From assembly GCF_027667425.1 (NCBI RefSeq), contig NZ_JAQEGR010000006.1:151753-215752 (forward strand): a DNA stretch of 64,000 bases. The letters run 5' to 3'. Under the pieces are notes generated by a model, which was not told where the DNA came from, searched no databases, and was given only the letters and a program-made list of their open reading frames with translations. This document shows, piece by piece, positions 1 through 8,494 of this stretch; position 1 is the first letter of the stretch; every line of letters starts with the position of its first letter. Made by a program: the position numbers and the translations under genes. This stretch comes from Fusicatenibacter saccharivorans (GTDB lineage: Bacteria; Bacillota; Clostridia; Lachnospirales; Lachnospiraceae).

Positions 1-1049
1 GCATGCACAAGGCCATCACCGTAATGCAGTTAAAGCTCGAGAACCGTCTGATCCGTGAGAACCCGGAGTACGGCATGGAAAACCGCCGTCTGCTGGAAAA
101 GATCGATTACCAGAACGGAACGGTGACGATTGGGGAGAAAACATATGCTCTGCGCGACAAGAGCTTTCCGACGATCGACCCGGCGCATCCGGACGAGCTG
201 ACAGAAAAAGAGGCAGAAGTGCTCGATAAGCTGATCTTCGCCTTCCGAAACAGCGAAAAACTGCAGGCGCACGTCGATTTCCTGCTCAAAAAAGGAAGCC
301 TCTACCGCGTCTACAATGGAAATCTGCTGTACCACGGCTGCATGCCGATGAATGAGGACGGCACCTTAAAAGAGGTACAGGTCGACGGAAAGAAATACAA
401 GGGAAAAGCACTGTACGATATCCTCGAGCACAACGTGCGCCGCGCATTTGTAAGCCGCGATCCGAAAAAACGGGAGCAGGGCCGCAATACGCTGTGGTAT
501 CTGTGGACTGCGCCGAATTCCCCGCTGTACGGCCGCGACAAGATGACAACATTTGAGCGGTATTTCCTCGCAGAAAAAGAGACCTGGACCGAGGTGAAAA
601 ACGCGTATTACCGCCTGATCGAGAAAGAGGAGACGGCGGACCGGATCTTACAGGAGTTCGGGCTTGCCGGTGAAAATGTACATATTATCAACGGCCACGT
701 CCCGGTACACCAGAGTGCTGGTGAAAGCCCGGTCAAATGCGGCGGCAAGGTGCTGATCATCGACGGCGGCTTCTGCAGGGCGTACCACAAAGAAACCGGC
801 ATCGCGGGTTACACGCTGATTTACAACTCGTACGGCCTCAGCCTCACCGCGCACGAGCCGTTTGAATCGACAGAAAAAGCAATCCAGGAGGAGAAGGATA
901 TTGTCTCCCGCCAGGTGGCGGTGCGGTACAACATGAAGCGCCAGTTAGTCGGCGATACGGATCAGGGACGGCAGATCCGGCAGCGCATCCGTGAATTAAA
1001 GGAACTGATCGAGGCGTACCGCACGGCTCAGTTAAAAGAGCTTCTTTAA
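1..1049 (+). CDS. fbp: Fructose-1,6-bisphosphatase class III, 3' part
   Basis: This is the C-terminal half (about 348 residues) of a class III fructose-1,6-bisphosphatase, the gluconeogenic enzyme of Firmicutes that converts fructose 1,6-bisphosphate to fructose 6-phosphate. The frame is already open at the first base, so the methionine at base 3 is internal and the true start lies outside the window; full family members have about 640-670 residues. The stretch around residue 232 (GHVPVHQSAGESP) and the following VLIIDGGF segment belong to the metallophosphatase core typical of this family. The gene ends 100 bases before the next start. The family call is confident; the N-terminal half cannot be judged. 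Confidence 0.9.
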   Translation, partial: MHKAITVMQLKLENRLIRENPEYGMENRRLLEKIDYQNGTVTIGEKTYALRDKSFPTIDPAHPDELTEKEAEVLDKLIFAFRNSEKLQAHVDFLLKKGSLYRVYNGNLLYHGCMPMNEDGTLKEVQVDGKKYKGKALYDILEHNVRRAFVSRDPKKREQGRNTLWYLWTAPNSPLYGRDKMTTFERYFLAEKETWTEVKNAYYRLIEKEETADRILQEFGLAGENVHIINGHVPVHQSAGESPVKCGGKVLIIDGGFCRAYHKETGIAGYTLIYNSYGLSLTAHEPFESTEKAIQEEKDIVSRQVAVRYNMKRQLVGDTDQGRQIRQRIRELKELIEAYRTAQLKELL

Positions 1050-1149
1050 ATCAAGGGTTTTCAACTGCGCCGGAAAATGGTATAATCAAAACAGTGTGCG
1101 CAGATGGAAACACTGTGCGCTGGAACAGATGGAAAGAAGGAAGAAACAT

Positions 1150-2199
1150 ATGAGGGCATGGATTGCCAGGATGACAGAAGATAACATAGATCAGAGCGCG
1201 ATCGAAAAAGCAGGAGAGATTCTGAAAAACGGCGGTCTGGCGGCATTCCCGACCGAGACCGTATATGGTCTTGGCGGAAATGCGCTGGATGCCAAAGCTT
1301 CCGAGAAAATTTATGCGGCAAAGGGCCGTCCGTCGGACAACCCGCTGATCGTCCACATCGGAAGAATGGAGGACCTCGAAACCGTAGCGGCAAACGTGCC
1401 GGAGAGTGCACGCAAACTGGCAGCTGCATGCTGGCCGGGACCGCTGACGATGATTTTTGAGAAAACAAATGCCGTTCCGCTCGAGACGACGGGAGGCCTT
1501 ACCTCCGTAGCCGTGCGCTACCCGAGCAACAAAGTGGCAAACGCACTGATCTTAGCCGGAGGCGGCTTCATCGCAGCGCCGAGCGCCAATACATCAGGCC
1601 GGCCGAGCCCGACGAAAGCCGAGCATGTGATCGAGGACCTGGGGGACAAAATTGACTGTATCATCGACGGAGGAGACGCCGAGATCGGCCTCGAATCCAC
1701 CATCGTCGATTTTACAGAGGAGATTCCGACGATTCTCCGCCCGGGCTATTACAACAAAGAGATGCTGGAAAAAGTGCTTGGAACCGTGCGTGTCGATCCG
1801 GGAATCCTTGCGGAGGACAGCCATGTGCGTCCGAAGGCACCGGGCATGCGCTACAAACATTATGCGCCGAAGGCAGACCTTACGATTATCCAGGGCGAGA
1901 TGGAACGGGTGATTCCGGAAATCAACCGCCTTGCCGCAGAACAGGAAAAGGCAGGAAAGAAAGTGGGCGTAATCTGCACCGATGAGACGCGGGAGCAGTA
2001 CACCACAGGAGATATCAAGAGCATCGGGCTGCGCGCCGAAGATGAGACGATCGCGCATCACCTGTTTGCGATTCTGCGCGACTTCGATGAGGACGGCGTG
2101 GAAGTGATTTATTCCGAGGCTTTCGACACCCCGCGTATGGGGCAGGCGATCATGAACCGCCTGTTAAAAGCCGCAGGCCACAAAGTAGCAGAGGTATAA
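1150..2199 (+). CDS. ywlC: Threonylcarbamoyl-AMP synthase (Sua5/YwlC type)
   Basis: It makes threonylcarbamoyl-AMP from threonine, bicarbonate and ATP, the first step of the t6A37 tRNA modification. The N-terminal YrdC domain (about residues 8-195) has the KGRPSDNPLIVHI segment that binds threonine and ATP, and the C-terminal 120 residues form the extra Sua5 domain. I start at the ATG at 1150 because an AAGGAAG ribosome site lies just before it; an in-frame ATG at 1096 has none. The order Sua5, YwlE-like, RpiB, Upp matches the ywlC-upp region of Bacillus. The next gene begins 2 bases after the stop, so they are probably co-transcribed. Confidence 0.93.
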   Translation: MRAWIARMTEDNIDQSAIEKAGEILKNGGLAAFPTETVYGLGGNALDAKASEKIYAAKGRPSDNPLIVHIGRMEDLETVAANVPESARKLAAACWPGPLTMIFEKTNAVPLETTGGLTSVAVRYPSNKVANALILAGGGFIAAPSANTSGRPSPTKAEHVIEDLGDKIDCIIDGGDAEIGLESTIVDFTEEIPTILRPGYYNKEMLEKVLGTVRVDPGILAEDSHVRPKAPGMRYKHYAPKADLTIIQGEMERVIPEINRLAAEQEKAGKKVGVICTDETREQYTTGDIKSIGLRAEDETIAHHLFAILRDFDEDGVEVIYSEAFDTPRMGQAIMNRLLKAAGHKVAEV

Positions 2200-2201
2200 C
2201 A

Positions 2202-2660
2202 GTGAAACATTACAGCAGGATTTTATTTGTGGACGCGGACGATACCGCGCGCGCACCGATGGCGAAGGCGATTCTGCAGAGCAAAGAGCTTCCGTGGCCG
2301 ATGGAAATTGGTTCCCGCGGGCTTGTCGTTCTGTTTCCGCAGCCGGTCAACCAGAAGGTAGAGGCAGTGCTTGCGCGCAACGGGCTTTCGGCCAAAGACC
2401 ACACCACCACACCGCTTACCGCGGAGGACATCAACGACGACACGCTGCTTCTTGTGATGGAGGACAGTCAGAGGGAAAAGATCCGTGAGGACTTCCCGGA
2501 TGCGCCCCATCTGCAGACGATCGCCGGATTTCTGCGGCTGGCAGGAGACATCCCCGCCCTTTACGGGGAACCGCTTACCGAATACGGAAAATGTTATGAA
2601 GCGCTGGAATTCCTGATTGAAGGTGTTCTTGCGCGGCTGAAAGAGGAGGAAGAACAATGA
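2202..2660 (+). CDS. YwlE-like low-molecular-weight phosphatase homologue without catalytic residues
   Basis: This 152-residue protein has the size, fold pattern and gene position of the low-molecular-weight phosphatase/arginine phosphatase YwlE, but the active-site loop is altered. The family P-loop is C-x5-R-S; here it reads D11-A-D-D-T-A-R17-A, so the nucleophilic cysteine is aspartate and the serine after the arginine is alanine. The usual general acid in the DP(F/Y)G segment is also gone: the matching stretch is D116-I-P-A-L-Y-G, with A119 at the acid position. P19, M20 and A21 after the loop are kept. It starts at GTG 2202 and overlaps rpiB by 4 bases. I infer a non-catalytic binding or regulatory role. 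Confidence 0.8.
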   Translation: MKHYSRILFVDADDTARAPMAKAILQSKELPWPMEIGSRGLVVLFPQPVNQKVEAVLARNGLSAKDHTTTPLTAEDINDDTLLLVMEDSQREKIREDFPDAPHLQTIAGFLRLAGDIPALYGEPLTEYGKCYEALEFLIEGVLARLKEEEEQ

Positions 2661-3100
2661 TAGCTTTAGGATGCGACCACGGCGGATATGAGCTGATGCA
2701 GGAGGTAAAAGCATATCTGGACAAACAGGGACTGGAATATCAGGACTTCGGATGCTACAGCAACGAGGCAGTTGATTATCCGGTTTACGCCAGAAAAGTA
2801 GGCCATGCGATCCAGAACGGAACGTGTGATAAGGGAATCCTGATCTGCGGAACCGGAATCGGCATTTCTATCACGGCAAACAAAATGGAAGGAATCCGTG
2901 CAGCACTCTGCACCGACTGCTTCTGCGCAGAGGCAACCCGCCTGCACAACGATGCCAACGTACTGGCGATGGGAGGACGCGTTGTAGGCCCTGGCCTTGC
3001 AATCAAAATCGTAGAAACCTTCCTGAACACTCCATTTTCCGGAGAAGAGCGTCACGAACGCCGGATTCATTTGATTGAGCATGAAGGAGAAAATGAATAA
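2657..3100 (+). CDS. rpiB: Ribose-5-phosphate isomerase B
   Basis: RpiB interconverts ribose 5-phosphate and ribulose 5-phosphate in the pentose phosphate pathway; some family members act on allose or galactose 6-phosphates. The 147 residues fit the family length. Visible landmarks are DHGG near residue 8, the CGTGIG loop around residue 69 that carries the catalytic cysteine region, and the HNDANVLAMGGR segment of the LacAB/RpiB fold. Its ATG overlaps the stop of the upstream phosphatase homologue (ATGA), which indicates translational coupling. Upp follows 29 bases later. Confidence 0.93.
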   Translation: MIALGCDHGGYELMQEVKAYLDKQGLEYQDFGCYSNEAVDYPVYARKVGHAIQNGTCDKGILICGTGIGISITANKMEGIRAALCTDCFCAEATRLHNDANVLAMGGRVVGPGLAIKIVETFLNTPFSGEERHERRIHLIEHEGENE

Positions 3101-3129
3101 ATTTTAAACAAAACAAAGGAGAAGGGAAA

Positions 3130-3759
3130 ATGGCAAGAACAGTCATCATGGATCACCCGCTGATCCAGCACAAAATCGGTATTATCAGAAAGAAAGACAC
3201 AAGCTCCAAGGAGTTCCGCGAGATGATCAGCGAGATTGCAATGCTGATGTGCTACGAGGCAACCAGAGAGCTGCCGCTCACAGACGTTGAAATTGAAACC
3301 CCGATCTGCAAAACAACCGTAAAAGAGCTCGAAGGAAAGAAAATGGCAGTTGTGCCGATCCTCCGTGCCGGTCTTGGTATGGTAGAAGGTATGCTGGCTA
3401 TGATTCCGGCAGCAAAAATCGGACACATCGGTCTGTACCGTGATCCGGAAACCCTGGCACCGGTTGAGTATTACTGCAAACTTCCGTCAGACATCGCAAG
3501 CCGTGAAGTATTTGTAACCGACCCGATGCTGGCAACCGGCGGTTCTGCAACGGCAGCCATCACCATGCTGAAAGAAAAAGGCGCAAAGAAGATCCACTTC
3601 ATGTGCATCATCGCATCTCCGGAAGGAATCGAGAAAATGCATGAGATTCACCCGGATGTCGATGTTTTCGTCGGAGCACTGGATGACCATCTGAACGAGC
3701 ACGGCTACATTGTACCAGGCCTCGGCGATGCCGGAGACCGTATCTTCGGTACGAAATAA
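3130..3759 (+). CDS. upp: Uracil phosphoribosyltransferase
   Basis: Upp salvages uracil by making UMP from uracil and PRPP in the cytoplasm. The 209-residue length is the family norm. The PRPP-binding signature DPMLATGGSA lies near residue 130, and the uracil-binding C-terminal segment containing GDAGDRIFGT closes the protein. A GGAGAAGG ribosome site precedes the ATG. The gene follows rpiB by 29 bases and a deoxycytidylate deaminase gene follows, so three neighbours concern pentose phosphate and pyrimidine salvage. Confidence 0.96.
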   Translation: MARTVIMDHPLIQHKIGIIRKKDTSSKEFREMISEIAMLMCYEATRELPLTDVEIETPICKTTVKELEGKKMAVVPILRAGLGMVEGMLAMIPAAKIGHIGLYRDPETLAPVEYYCKLPSDIASREVFVTDPMLATGGSATAAITMLKEKGAKKIHFMCIIASPEGIEKMHEIHPDVDVFVGALDDHLNEHGYIVPGLGDAGDRIFGTK

Positions 3760-3802
3760 GAGCGGAAGCAAAGTACGTTAAGAAAACACAGGGGAAATGG
3801 GT

Positions 3803-4291
3803 ATGAGCGATAAACGAGAGGATTATATTTCCTGGGATGAATATTTCATGGCAGTTGCCCAGCTTGCCGGTATGCGCTCGAAGGATCCGCACACACAGGT
3901 GGGAGCCTGCATTGTGAGCGAGGACAACAAGATTCTGTCCATGGGATACAACGGTTTCCCGAGAGGCTGCTCGGACGACGAGTTCCCGTGGGGAAAGACA
4001 AGTGAAAATCCGCTGGAAAACAAGTATCTTTACACAACGCACAGTGAACTGAACGCCATCCTGAATTACCGCGGCGGAAGCCTCGAGGGAGCCAAGCTGT
4101 ATGTGACATTGTTCCCATGCAACGAGTGCTGCAAGGCGATTATCCAGGCGGGAATCAAAACGGTGATCTACGACTGCGACAAGTACGCGGACACCCCGTC
4201 CGTGATCGCATCGAAACGGATGATGAAGGCGTCCGGAGTCACTTTTCAGAAATACCACCGCACAGGGCGGGAAATTACCATGTCCCTGTAG
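3803..4291 (+). CDS. Deoxycytidylate deaminase (ComEB-like)
   Basis: This zinc enzyme deaminates dCMP to dUMP, feeding thymidylate synthesis. The zinc-binding and catalytic motifs are HSELNAI (around residue 73) and PCNECC (around residue 103), the HxE and PCxxC pattern of cytidine/deoxycytidylate deaminases. I choose the ATG at 3803 because the AGGGG ribosome site (3790-3794) is 8 bases from it but only 2 bases from the in-frame ATG at 3797. The protein has 162 residues, normal for ComEB/dCMP deaminases. A stem-loop follows the stop. Confidence 0.92.
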   Translation: MSDKREDYISWDEYFMAVAQLAGMRSKDPHTQVGACIVSEDNKILSMGYNGFPRGCSDDEFPWGKTSENPLENKYLYTTHSELNAILNYRGGSLEGAKLYVTLFPCNECCKAIIQAGIKTVIYDCDKYADTPSVIASKRMMKASGVTFQKYHRTGREITMSL

Positions 4292-4310
4292 CAGAAAAGA
4301 TAATAGAAGG

Positions 4311-4345
4311 AGCGCGCCTGAACGAACAGAAAGTTCAGACGCGCT
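4311..4345 (+). terminator. Stem-loop after the dCMP deaminase gene
   Basis: Two 13-base arms (4311-4323 and 4333-4345) pair with a single mismatch around a 9-base loop. No T-run follows, so it may slow polymerase or protect the mRNA end rather than terminate efficiently. It is the only structure between the nucleotide-salvage genes and the AraC regulator. Confidence 0.45.
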
Positions 4346-4385
4346 TCGTCTGTATACACGAAAAGACAAGAAACGGGAGGGCACC

Positions 4386-5285
4386 ATGGAGAGCAATTTC
4401 GAATGGATTACGGCAAACGGCGATATCGGCATCCGCTTTTTCCACAGCATCGACGACGGCGGCTACAGCAACCCGCCGCACTGGCACAACGATCTGGAGA
4501 TCATTTATCTTCTGGAAGGCCGTCTGAAAGTGCGTTTCGGTGACGGCGGCGAGCGGCAGATCGGGGCAGATGAACTTCTCGTCATCAACTCCGGCACGAT
4601 CCACGCCGTGACAGCCTATCCGAATCAGGCCATCGTCCTGCAGGTTCCGTACGAGATGCTGCTGCAGTACATGGAGCATTACGATCAGCTTTACTTTGTT
4701 GTGGATGAAAGACCGGCCAGTGAGGCGGAAAAACAAAAACTCGCAGAATTCAAAGCAGTTCTCCGGGAGATGGACGAGGTGTACGGTGCGCAGAAAGAAG
4801 GGTATCAGTTAAAATTCGACAGCCTTCTTCTTGAAGCGCTGTACCGCTTACTGGTGGACTATGCGGTGCGGATCGGAAAAGAACACATTCCGCAGAATCA
4901 GAAGGCCGTACAGCAGATCCGCGAGGTCATGCGGTATATTGAGGAGCATTACGCCAAAAAGCTGACGGTGGCGCAGGTCGCGGAGCACTTTGGTTATACG
5001 CCGAATTATCTGTCGAAGCTTCTGAAACGGTACCTCGGTCTGACGGTCTACCAGTATCTGTATGAAATCCGGCTCGACCGGATCTGCCGCGACCTGCAGC
5101 ATCCCGAGGCGCGGATCATGGAACTTCTGCCGAAACACGGCTGCGAAAACTACAAGTCGGTGTCGCGTCTGTTTAAGGAGCGGTACGGCTGCAGCATGAA
5201 GGAAATGCAGAAGCGGTATGAAAAGGAAAAAGGAGACCGCCCGATGGGCCAGTGGGTAAGAATCAGAAAAGCGGAAATGCCCTAA
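4386..5285 (+). CDS. AraC-family transcriptional regulator with cupin sensor domain
   Basis: The 299-residue protein has an N-terminal cupin-like domain (about residues 20-110, with the HWHNDLEIIYLLEG stretch typical of AraC sugar sensors) and a C-terminal double helix-turn-helix domain (about residues 180-280). The second DNA-binding helix region (YKSVSRLFKERYG) fits the AraC signature. A GGGAGGG ribosome site precedes the ATG. It stands 114 bases upstream of a GH30 glycosidase on the same strand, so control of that gene in response to a sugar is a reasonable inference. The inducer is unknown. Confidence 0.88.
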   Translation: MESNFEWITANGDIGIRFFHSIDDGGYSNPPHWHNDLEIIYLLEGRLKVRFGDGGERQIGADELLVINSGTIHAVTAYPNQAIVLQVPYEMLLQYMEHYDQLYFVVDERPASEAEKQKLAEFKAVLREMDEVYGAQKEGYQLKFDSLLLEALYRLLVDYAVRIGKEHIPQNQKAVQQIREVMRYIEEHYAKKLTVAQVAEHFGYTPNYLSKLLKRYLGLTVYQYLYEIRLDRICRDLQHPEARIMELLPKHGCENYKSVSRLFKERYGCSMKEMQKRYEKEKGDRPMGQWVRIRKAEMP

Positions 5286-5398
5286 TTTTCTGCCGAAAAA
5301 GGCACTAAACAAGAAGAAGAGAGCATGGTATAGTGGAAGCATGAAACAGCGGATTTTCAGTAAATGCCGCAAAACATGTGAAAAATGGAGTGTGGAAA

Positions 5399-6868
5399 AT
5401 GAAAGCAAAACAGATTACAACGTACCATGTAAAAGGGGAAGCAAAAACCTGGGAAAAAGCGCTGGCACCGGAAGACGAGTCCAAGAGCGTAAAAATGATT
5501 GAGTCGAACGTCATCAACCTGTATCCGGACTTTGCGTTCCAGACCATCGAGGGCTTCGGCGGCGCCATGACCGAGAGCAGCGCATACCTGCTGTCCCGTA
5601 TGGATGAGGAAACACAGAATCAGGCATTACAGGATATTTTCGGACCGGACGGCCTTCATGCAAGATTTGTCCGCGTGCCGATCGACAGCTGTGACTATTC
5701 CCTTGAGGAGTATCAGGCAGTCGCAGACCCGATCGCAGACCCGGATCTGGCAACCTTCTCGATCGACCGCGACCGCAAATATGTCCTTCCGATGCTGAAA
5801 AAAGCCATCGAAATCTCCGCAGAGCCGATCAGTGTTCTGATGAGCCCGTGGTCTCCGCCGTATCAGTGGAAAACTGCACCGAAGATCGCAAAGAATGATG
5901 CTGCTGTTTACGGTGCAATGGGAATGCCGGTTCCGGAAGAGATTCCGCAGAGAAACCACGGCGGCAGCCTGAAACCGGAGTATTACGGAAGCTGGGCAAA
6001 ATACGTCGTAAAATATCTGCAGGCATACCTCGATGAGGGAATCCCGGTGACGATGCTGAGCCTGCAGAACGAGACCGTAGCGGCTACCACCTGGGACAGC
6101 TGCGTATGGACACCGGAAGAGTCCAAAACCTACCTGAAAGATTATCTGTATCCGGAGATGAAAAAAGCAGGCCTGACGGACAAGATCGGCATCTTCATCT
6201 GGGATCACAACAAAGAGCGTATGATCGAGCACGTTCTGACCGTCCTTGACGAGGAGACCATGGACATGGTAGCCGGTATCGCATTCCACTGGTATTCCGG
6301 CGACCACTTCGAGGCTGTTGAGCTGATGAAACAGAAATACCCGGACAAAACCTTCATGCTTTCCGAGTGCTGTGCCCTTCACATGCCGGGCAGAATAGGT
6401 TTTGGCGGCGGTGGTTTCGGACCGGTGAACTTCCAGACACCAGAGTACGTCGATTACCTTGACGCCGCAGATTATGCACACGATATGATCGGAAACCTGA
6501 ACGCCGGCATGAACCGCTGGATCGACTGGAACTTCCTCGTAGACAAAGACGGCGGCCCGCGCCACGTACCGATGGGATTCACCTCAGGTCTGATTGTGGA
6601 TGATGATTTCCATTACCGCAAACCGATCATGTACCACTACATCGGCCATATTTCCAAATATATTGCTCCGGGTGCAAAACGCATCGGCTGGAGCAAATAC
6701 GGAGCAAACCTGGATGTAACGGCCGCAGTCAATCCAGACGGAAGCTACGTTGTGATCCTGCTGAACCGCACAAAAGAGGATTCCGGCTGCTTCCTGCGTG
6801 TCAACGGACATATCATGCGTGTCGATCTTCCAGCAGAGACACTCAGCACGGTTGTAATCGAGAAATAA
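5399..6868 (+). CDS. Glycoside hydrolase family 30 enzyme
   Basis: A GH30 (clan A) beta-glycosidase of about 489 residues. The N-terminal FQTIEGFGGAMTESSAYLL stretch is the family hallmark. The acid/base glutamate lies in SLQNETVAA near residue 224 and the nucleophile in MLSECC near residue 322. No signal peptide is visible, so it probably acts inside the cell on imported glycosides. GH30 members include glucosylceramidases, beta-glucosidases and beta-xylosidases, and the substrate cannot be fixed from sequence. The start is the ATG at 5399, which has GGAG 8 bases upstream; an in-frame GTG at 5378 has no ribosome site. An AraC regulator precedes it. Confidence 0.88.
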   Translation: MKAKQITTYHVKGEAKTWEKALAPEDESKSVKMIESNVINLYPDFAFQTIEGFGGAMTESSAYLLSRMDEETQNQALQDIFGPDGLHARFVRVPIDSCDYSLEEYQAVADPIADPDLATFSIDRDRKYVLPMLKKAIEISAEPISVLMSPWSPPYQWKTAPKIAKNDAAVYGAMGMPVPEEIPQRNHGGSLKPEYYGSWAKYVVKYLQAYLDEGIPVTMLSLQNETVAATTWDSCVWTPEESKTYLKDYLYPEMKKAGLTDKIGIFIWDHNKERMIEHVLTVLDEETMDMVAGIAFHWYSGDHFEAVELMKQKYPDKTFMLSECCALHMPGRIGFGGGGFGPVNFQTPEYVDYLDAADYAHDMIGNLNAGMNRWIDWNFLVDKDGGPRHVPMGFTSGLIVDDDFHYRKPIMYHYIGHISKYIAPGAKRIGWSKYGANLDVTAAVNPDGSYVVILLNRTKEDSGCFLRVNGHIMRVDLPAETLSTVVIEK

Positions 6869-6880
6869 AAAGCAAAAATA

Positions 6881-6931
6881 AAAAAATGCCTTCTGTGCAG
6901 AATGGAAACAGTCTGCACAGAAGGCATTTTT
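6881..6931. terminator. Bidirectional terminator between GH30 and AI-2E genes
   Basis: A stem of about 16 base pairs (AAAATGCCTTCTGTGCAG and its complement) is flanked by A-runs on the left and T-runs on the right, so it can terminate both the GH30 gene on the plus strand and the convergent permease gene on the minus strand. Confidence 0.9.
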
Positions 6932-6943
6932 GTAAGATACGAT

Positions 6944-8353
6944 TTATTTTTGATCGGAATCGGAAGAATCTGAGTTTTTCTCTTCGGTCGAAGGCTTTGC
7001 CGGTGTATACGGCGCATCAACCGGAGACTCTTCCGTGGCCAGCTTTGTCAGCGCTTTGCGCAGCCGGTAGCCCGGGAAGTGGAAGACTTCGGCCTCGTCG
7101 ATCTTCTTTTTCTGATATGGGATCGCCTGTCTCGTTTCCGGATCAATGTGGTCCATGTGGAAGTAAAACGCATCGTCATCCGGCAGGTGATGTTTTTCAA
7201 GACGACGGTTGGCGAAGTTGCGGCAGACCGTGCAGATAATGGCACAGACCGGAACGGCGATGATCATGCCAAAGACACCCCAGAAGCCGCCGCCGATCAG
7301 AATCGAGATGATGATAAGGAAGCTGGACACGCCGGTCGTCTCGCCGAGGATTTTCGGTCCTAAGAAGTTTCCGTCAAACTGCTGCAGGAGAACGACGAAA
7401 ATCAGGAAATACAGTGCCTGCAGAGGGTCGATCAGAAGGATCAGCAGAAGACACGGAACGGCGCCGAGGAACGGGCCGAAAAACGGAATGATATTCGTCA
7501 CACCGATGATTACGCTGACCAGCAGTGCGTACGGGGTGCCGATCAGGCTCGTCACAAGATAGCAGATGGCACCGATGATGATCGAATCGATGACTTTTCC
7601 AACGAGGAATCCGCTGAATTCCTGGTTCACATACTGGCAGTCGCGGATCACGGCATTTCCGTGATCCAGACCGAGCAGCGCGTAGACTGCTTTTTTCAGC
7701 TTGGCAATGTAGCTTTCCTTGTTGTACAGCATGTAGATCGCAACGATCGCGCCAAGCAGAATATTTTTGAAAAACGTAACCATGTTGACGAGCTGTCCGG
7801 AGAGGTTCAGAAGGAACGTACGGAGCATCGGCATCAGGTCATTGGTCAGCCAGTTGGAAAGCTTTGCGGAGAACATGGAGATGTACTGGTCTGCCGTCTG
7901 CTGCATCTCCGGGTAATTCGCCAGCACTTTTGTGGCAAAATCCTGAATGTTGTTTGCGTAGTTGGAGAAGTTGGAGACAATGTTTGTGATACTTGAGAAC
8001 AGCTCCGGGATCAGGGTCGCAATGAGTCCGTACAGCGCGAAAAGCATGGCGACGTACGTCAGAAGAATCAAAAGCGCCCGTACAAGCTTTTTGCAGCGTA
8101 CCGACTGTGTTTTTCCGTGCCGGGCAAAGAGTCTGGCGATGATCCGCTGTTCTATGAAGTTAATGATCGGGCTGATCACATAGGCGAGAATCAGGGCTGC
8201 AATCAGGGGGGAGAGAATGTCGAGGACATTGTGAAAGGCGGTCCGCACAGAAGTCTGGTGGAAGAGCAGGTAGTAAAAAATCATGGACGCTGCAAGTACC
8301 AGAAAGGCAGTAACGCCGGTCCGGACATATTTTCGGTAACGATCCAGTTTCAT
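6944..8353 (-). CDS. AI-2E family transporter (PerM/YdiK type)
   Basis: A 469-residue polytopic membrane protein of the AI-2E exporter family (PF01594). Hydrophobic segments lie at about residues 14-35, 45-70 and 95-120, with five more in the C-terminal half, and the family stretch around FLGPKILGETTGVSSF is present. Members are linked to autoinducer-2 export or sodium/proton antiport; the substrate here is unknown. The start is the ATG at 8353, preceded by AAAGGGG; the open frame runs further upstream without another ribosome site. The C-terminal tail of about 100 residues is polar and ends in a Ser/Asp-rich stretch. A luxS gene lies 27 kb away. Confidence 0.85.
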   Translation of the reverse strand: MKLDRYRKYVRTGVTAFLVLAASMIFYYLLFHQTSVRTAFHNVLDILSPLIAALILAYVISPIINFIEQRIIARLFARHGKTQSVRCKKLVRALLILLTYVAMLFALYGLIATLIPELFSSITNIVSNFSNYANNIQDFATKVLANYPEMQQTADQYISMFSAKLSNWLTNDLMPMLRTFLLNLSGQLVNMVTFFKNILLGAIVAIYMLYNKESYIAKLKKAVYALLGLDHGNAVIRDCQYVNQEFSGFLVGKVIDSIIIGAICYLVTSLIGTPYALLVSVIIGVTNIIPFFGPFLGAVPCLLLILLIDPLQALYFLIFVVLLQQFDGNFLGPKILGETTGVSSFLIIISILIGGGFWGVFGMIIAVPVCAIICTVCRNFANRRLEKHHLPDDDAFYFHMDHIDPETRQAIPYQKKKIDEAEVFHFPGYRLRKALTKLATEESPVDAPYTPAKPSTEEKNSDSSDSDQK

Positions 8354-8390
8354 AAAAATGTAAATCCCCTTTCGAATTTTATTAACCTCT

Positions 8391-8419
8391 ATTATACACA
8401 TGCAATTCCCAAAATACAA
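8391..8419 (-). promoter_or_regulatory. Sigma-A promoter for the AI-2E gene
   Basis: On the minus strand TTGTAT (8414-8419) and TATAAT (8391-8396) are separated by 17 bases, upstream of the permease start at 8353. Confidence 0.7.
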
Positions 8420-8431
8420 CCGCAACCACAC

Positions 8432-8460
8432 TTGCGGGAAAAAAAGGAAACTGCTATACT
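8432..8460 (+). promoter_or_regulatory. Sigma-A promoter for cca
   Basis: TTGCGG (8432-8437) and TATACT (8455-8460) are 17 bases apart and lie 35 bases upstream of the TTG start of cca. It is back-to-back with the permease promoter. Confidence 0.7.
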
Positions 8461-8494
8461 GGAAAAGCAGATTTAGAAAAAGGAGATAACAAAT

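Noticed and set aside
4117..4527. 136-codon frame overlapping the dCMP deaminase and AraC genes
   Set aside because: It is a shifted-frame shadow of both genes and crosses the intergenic stem-loop.
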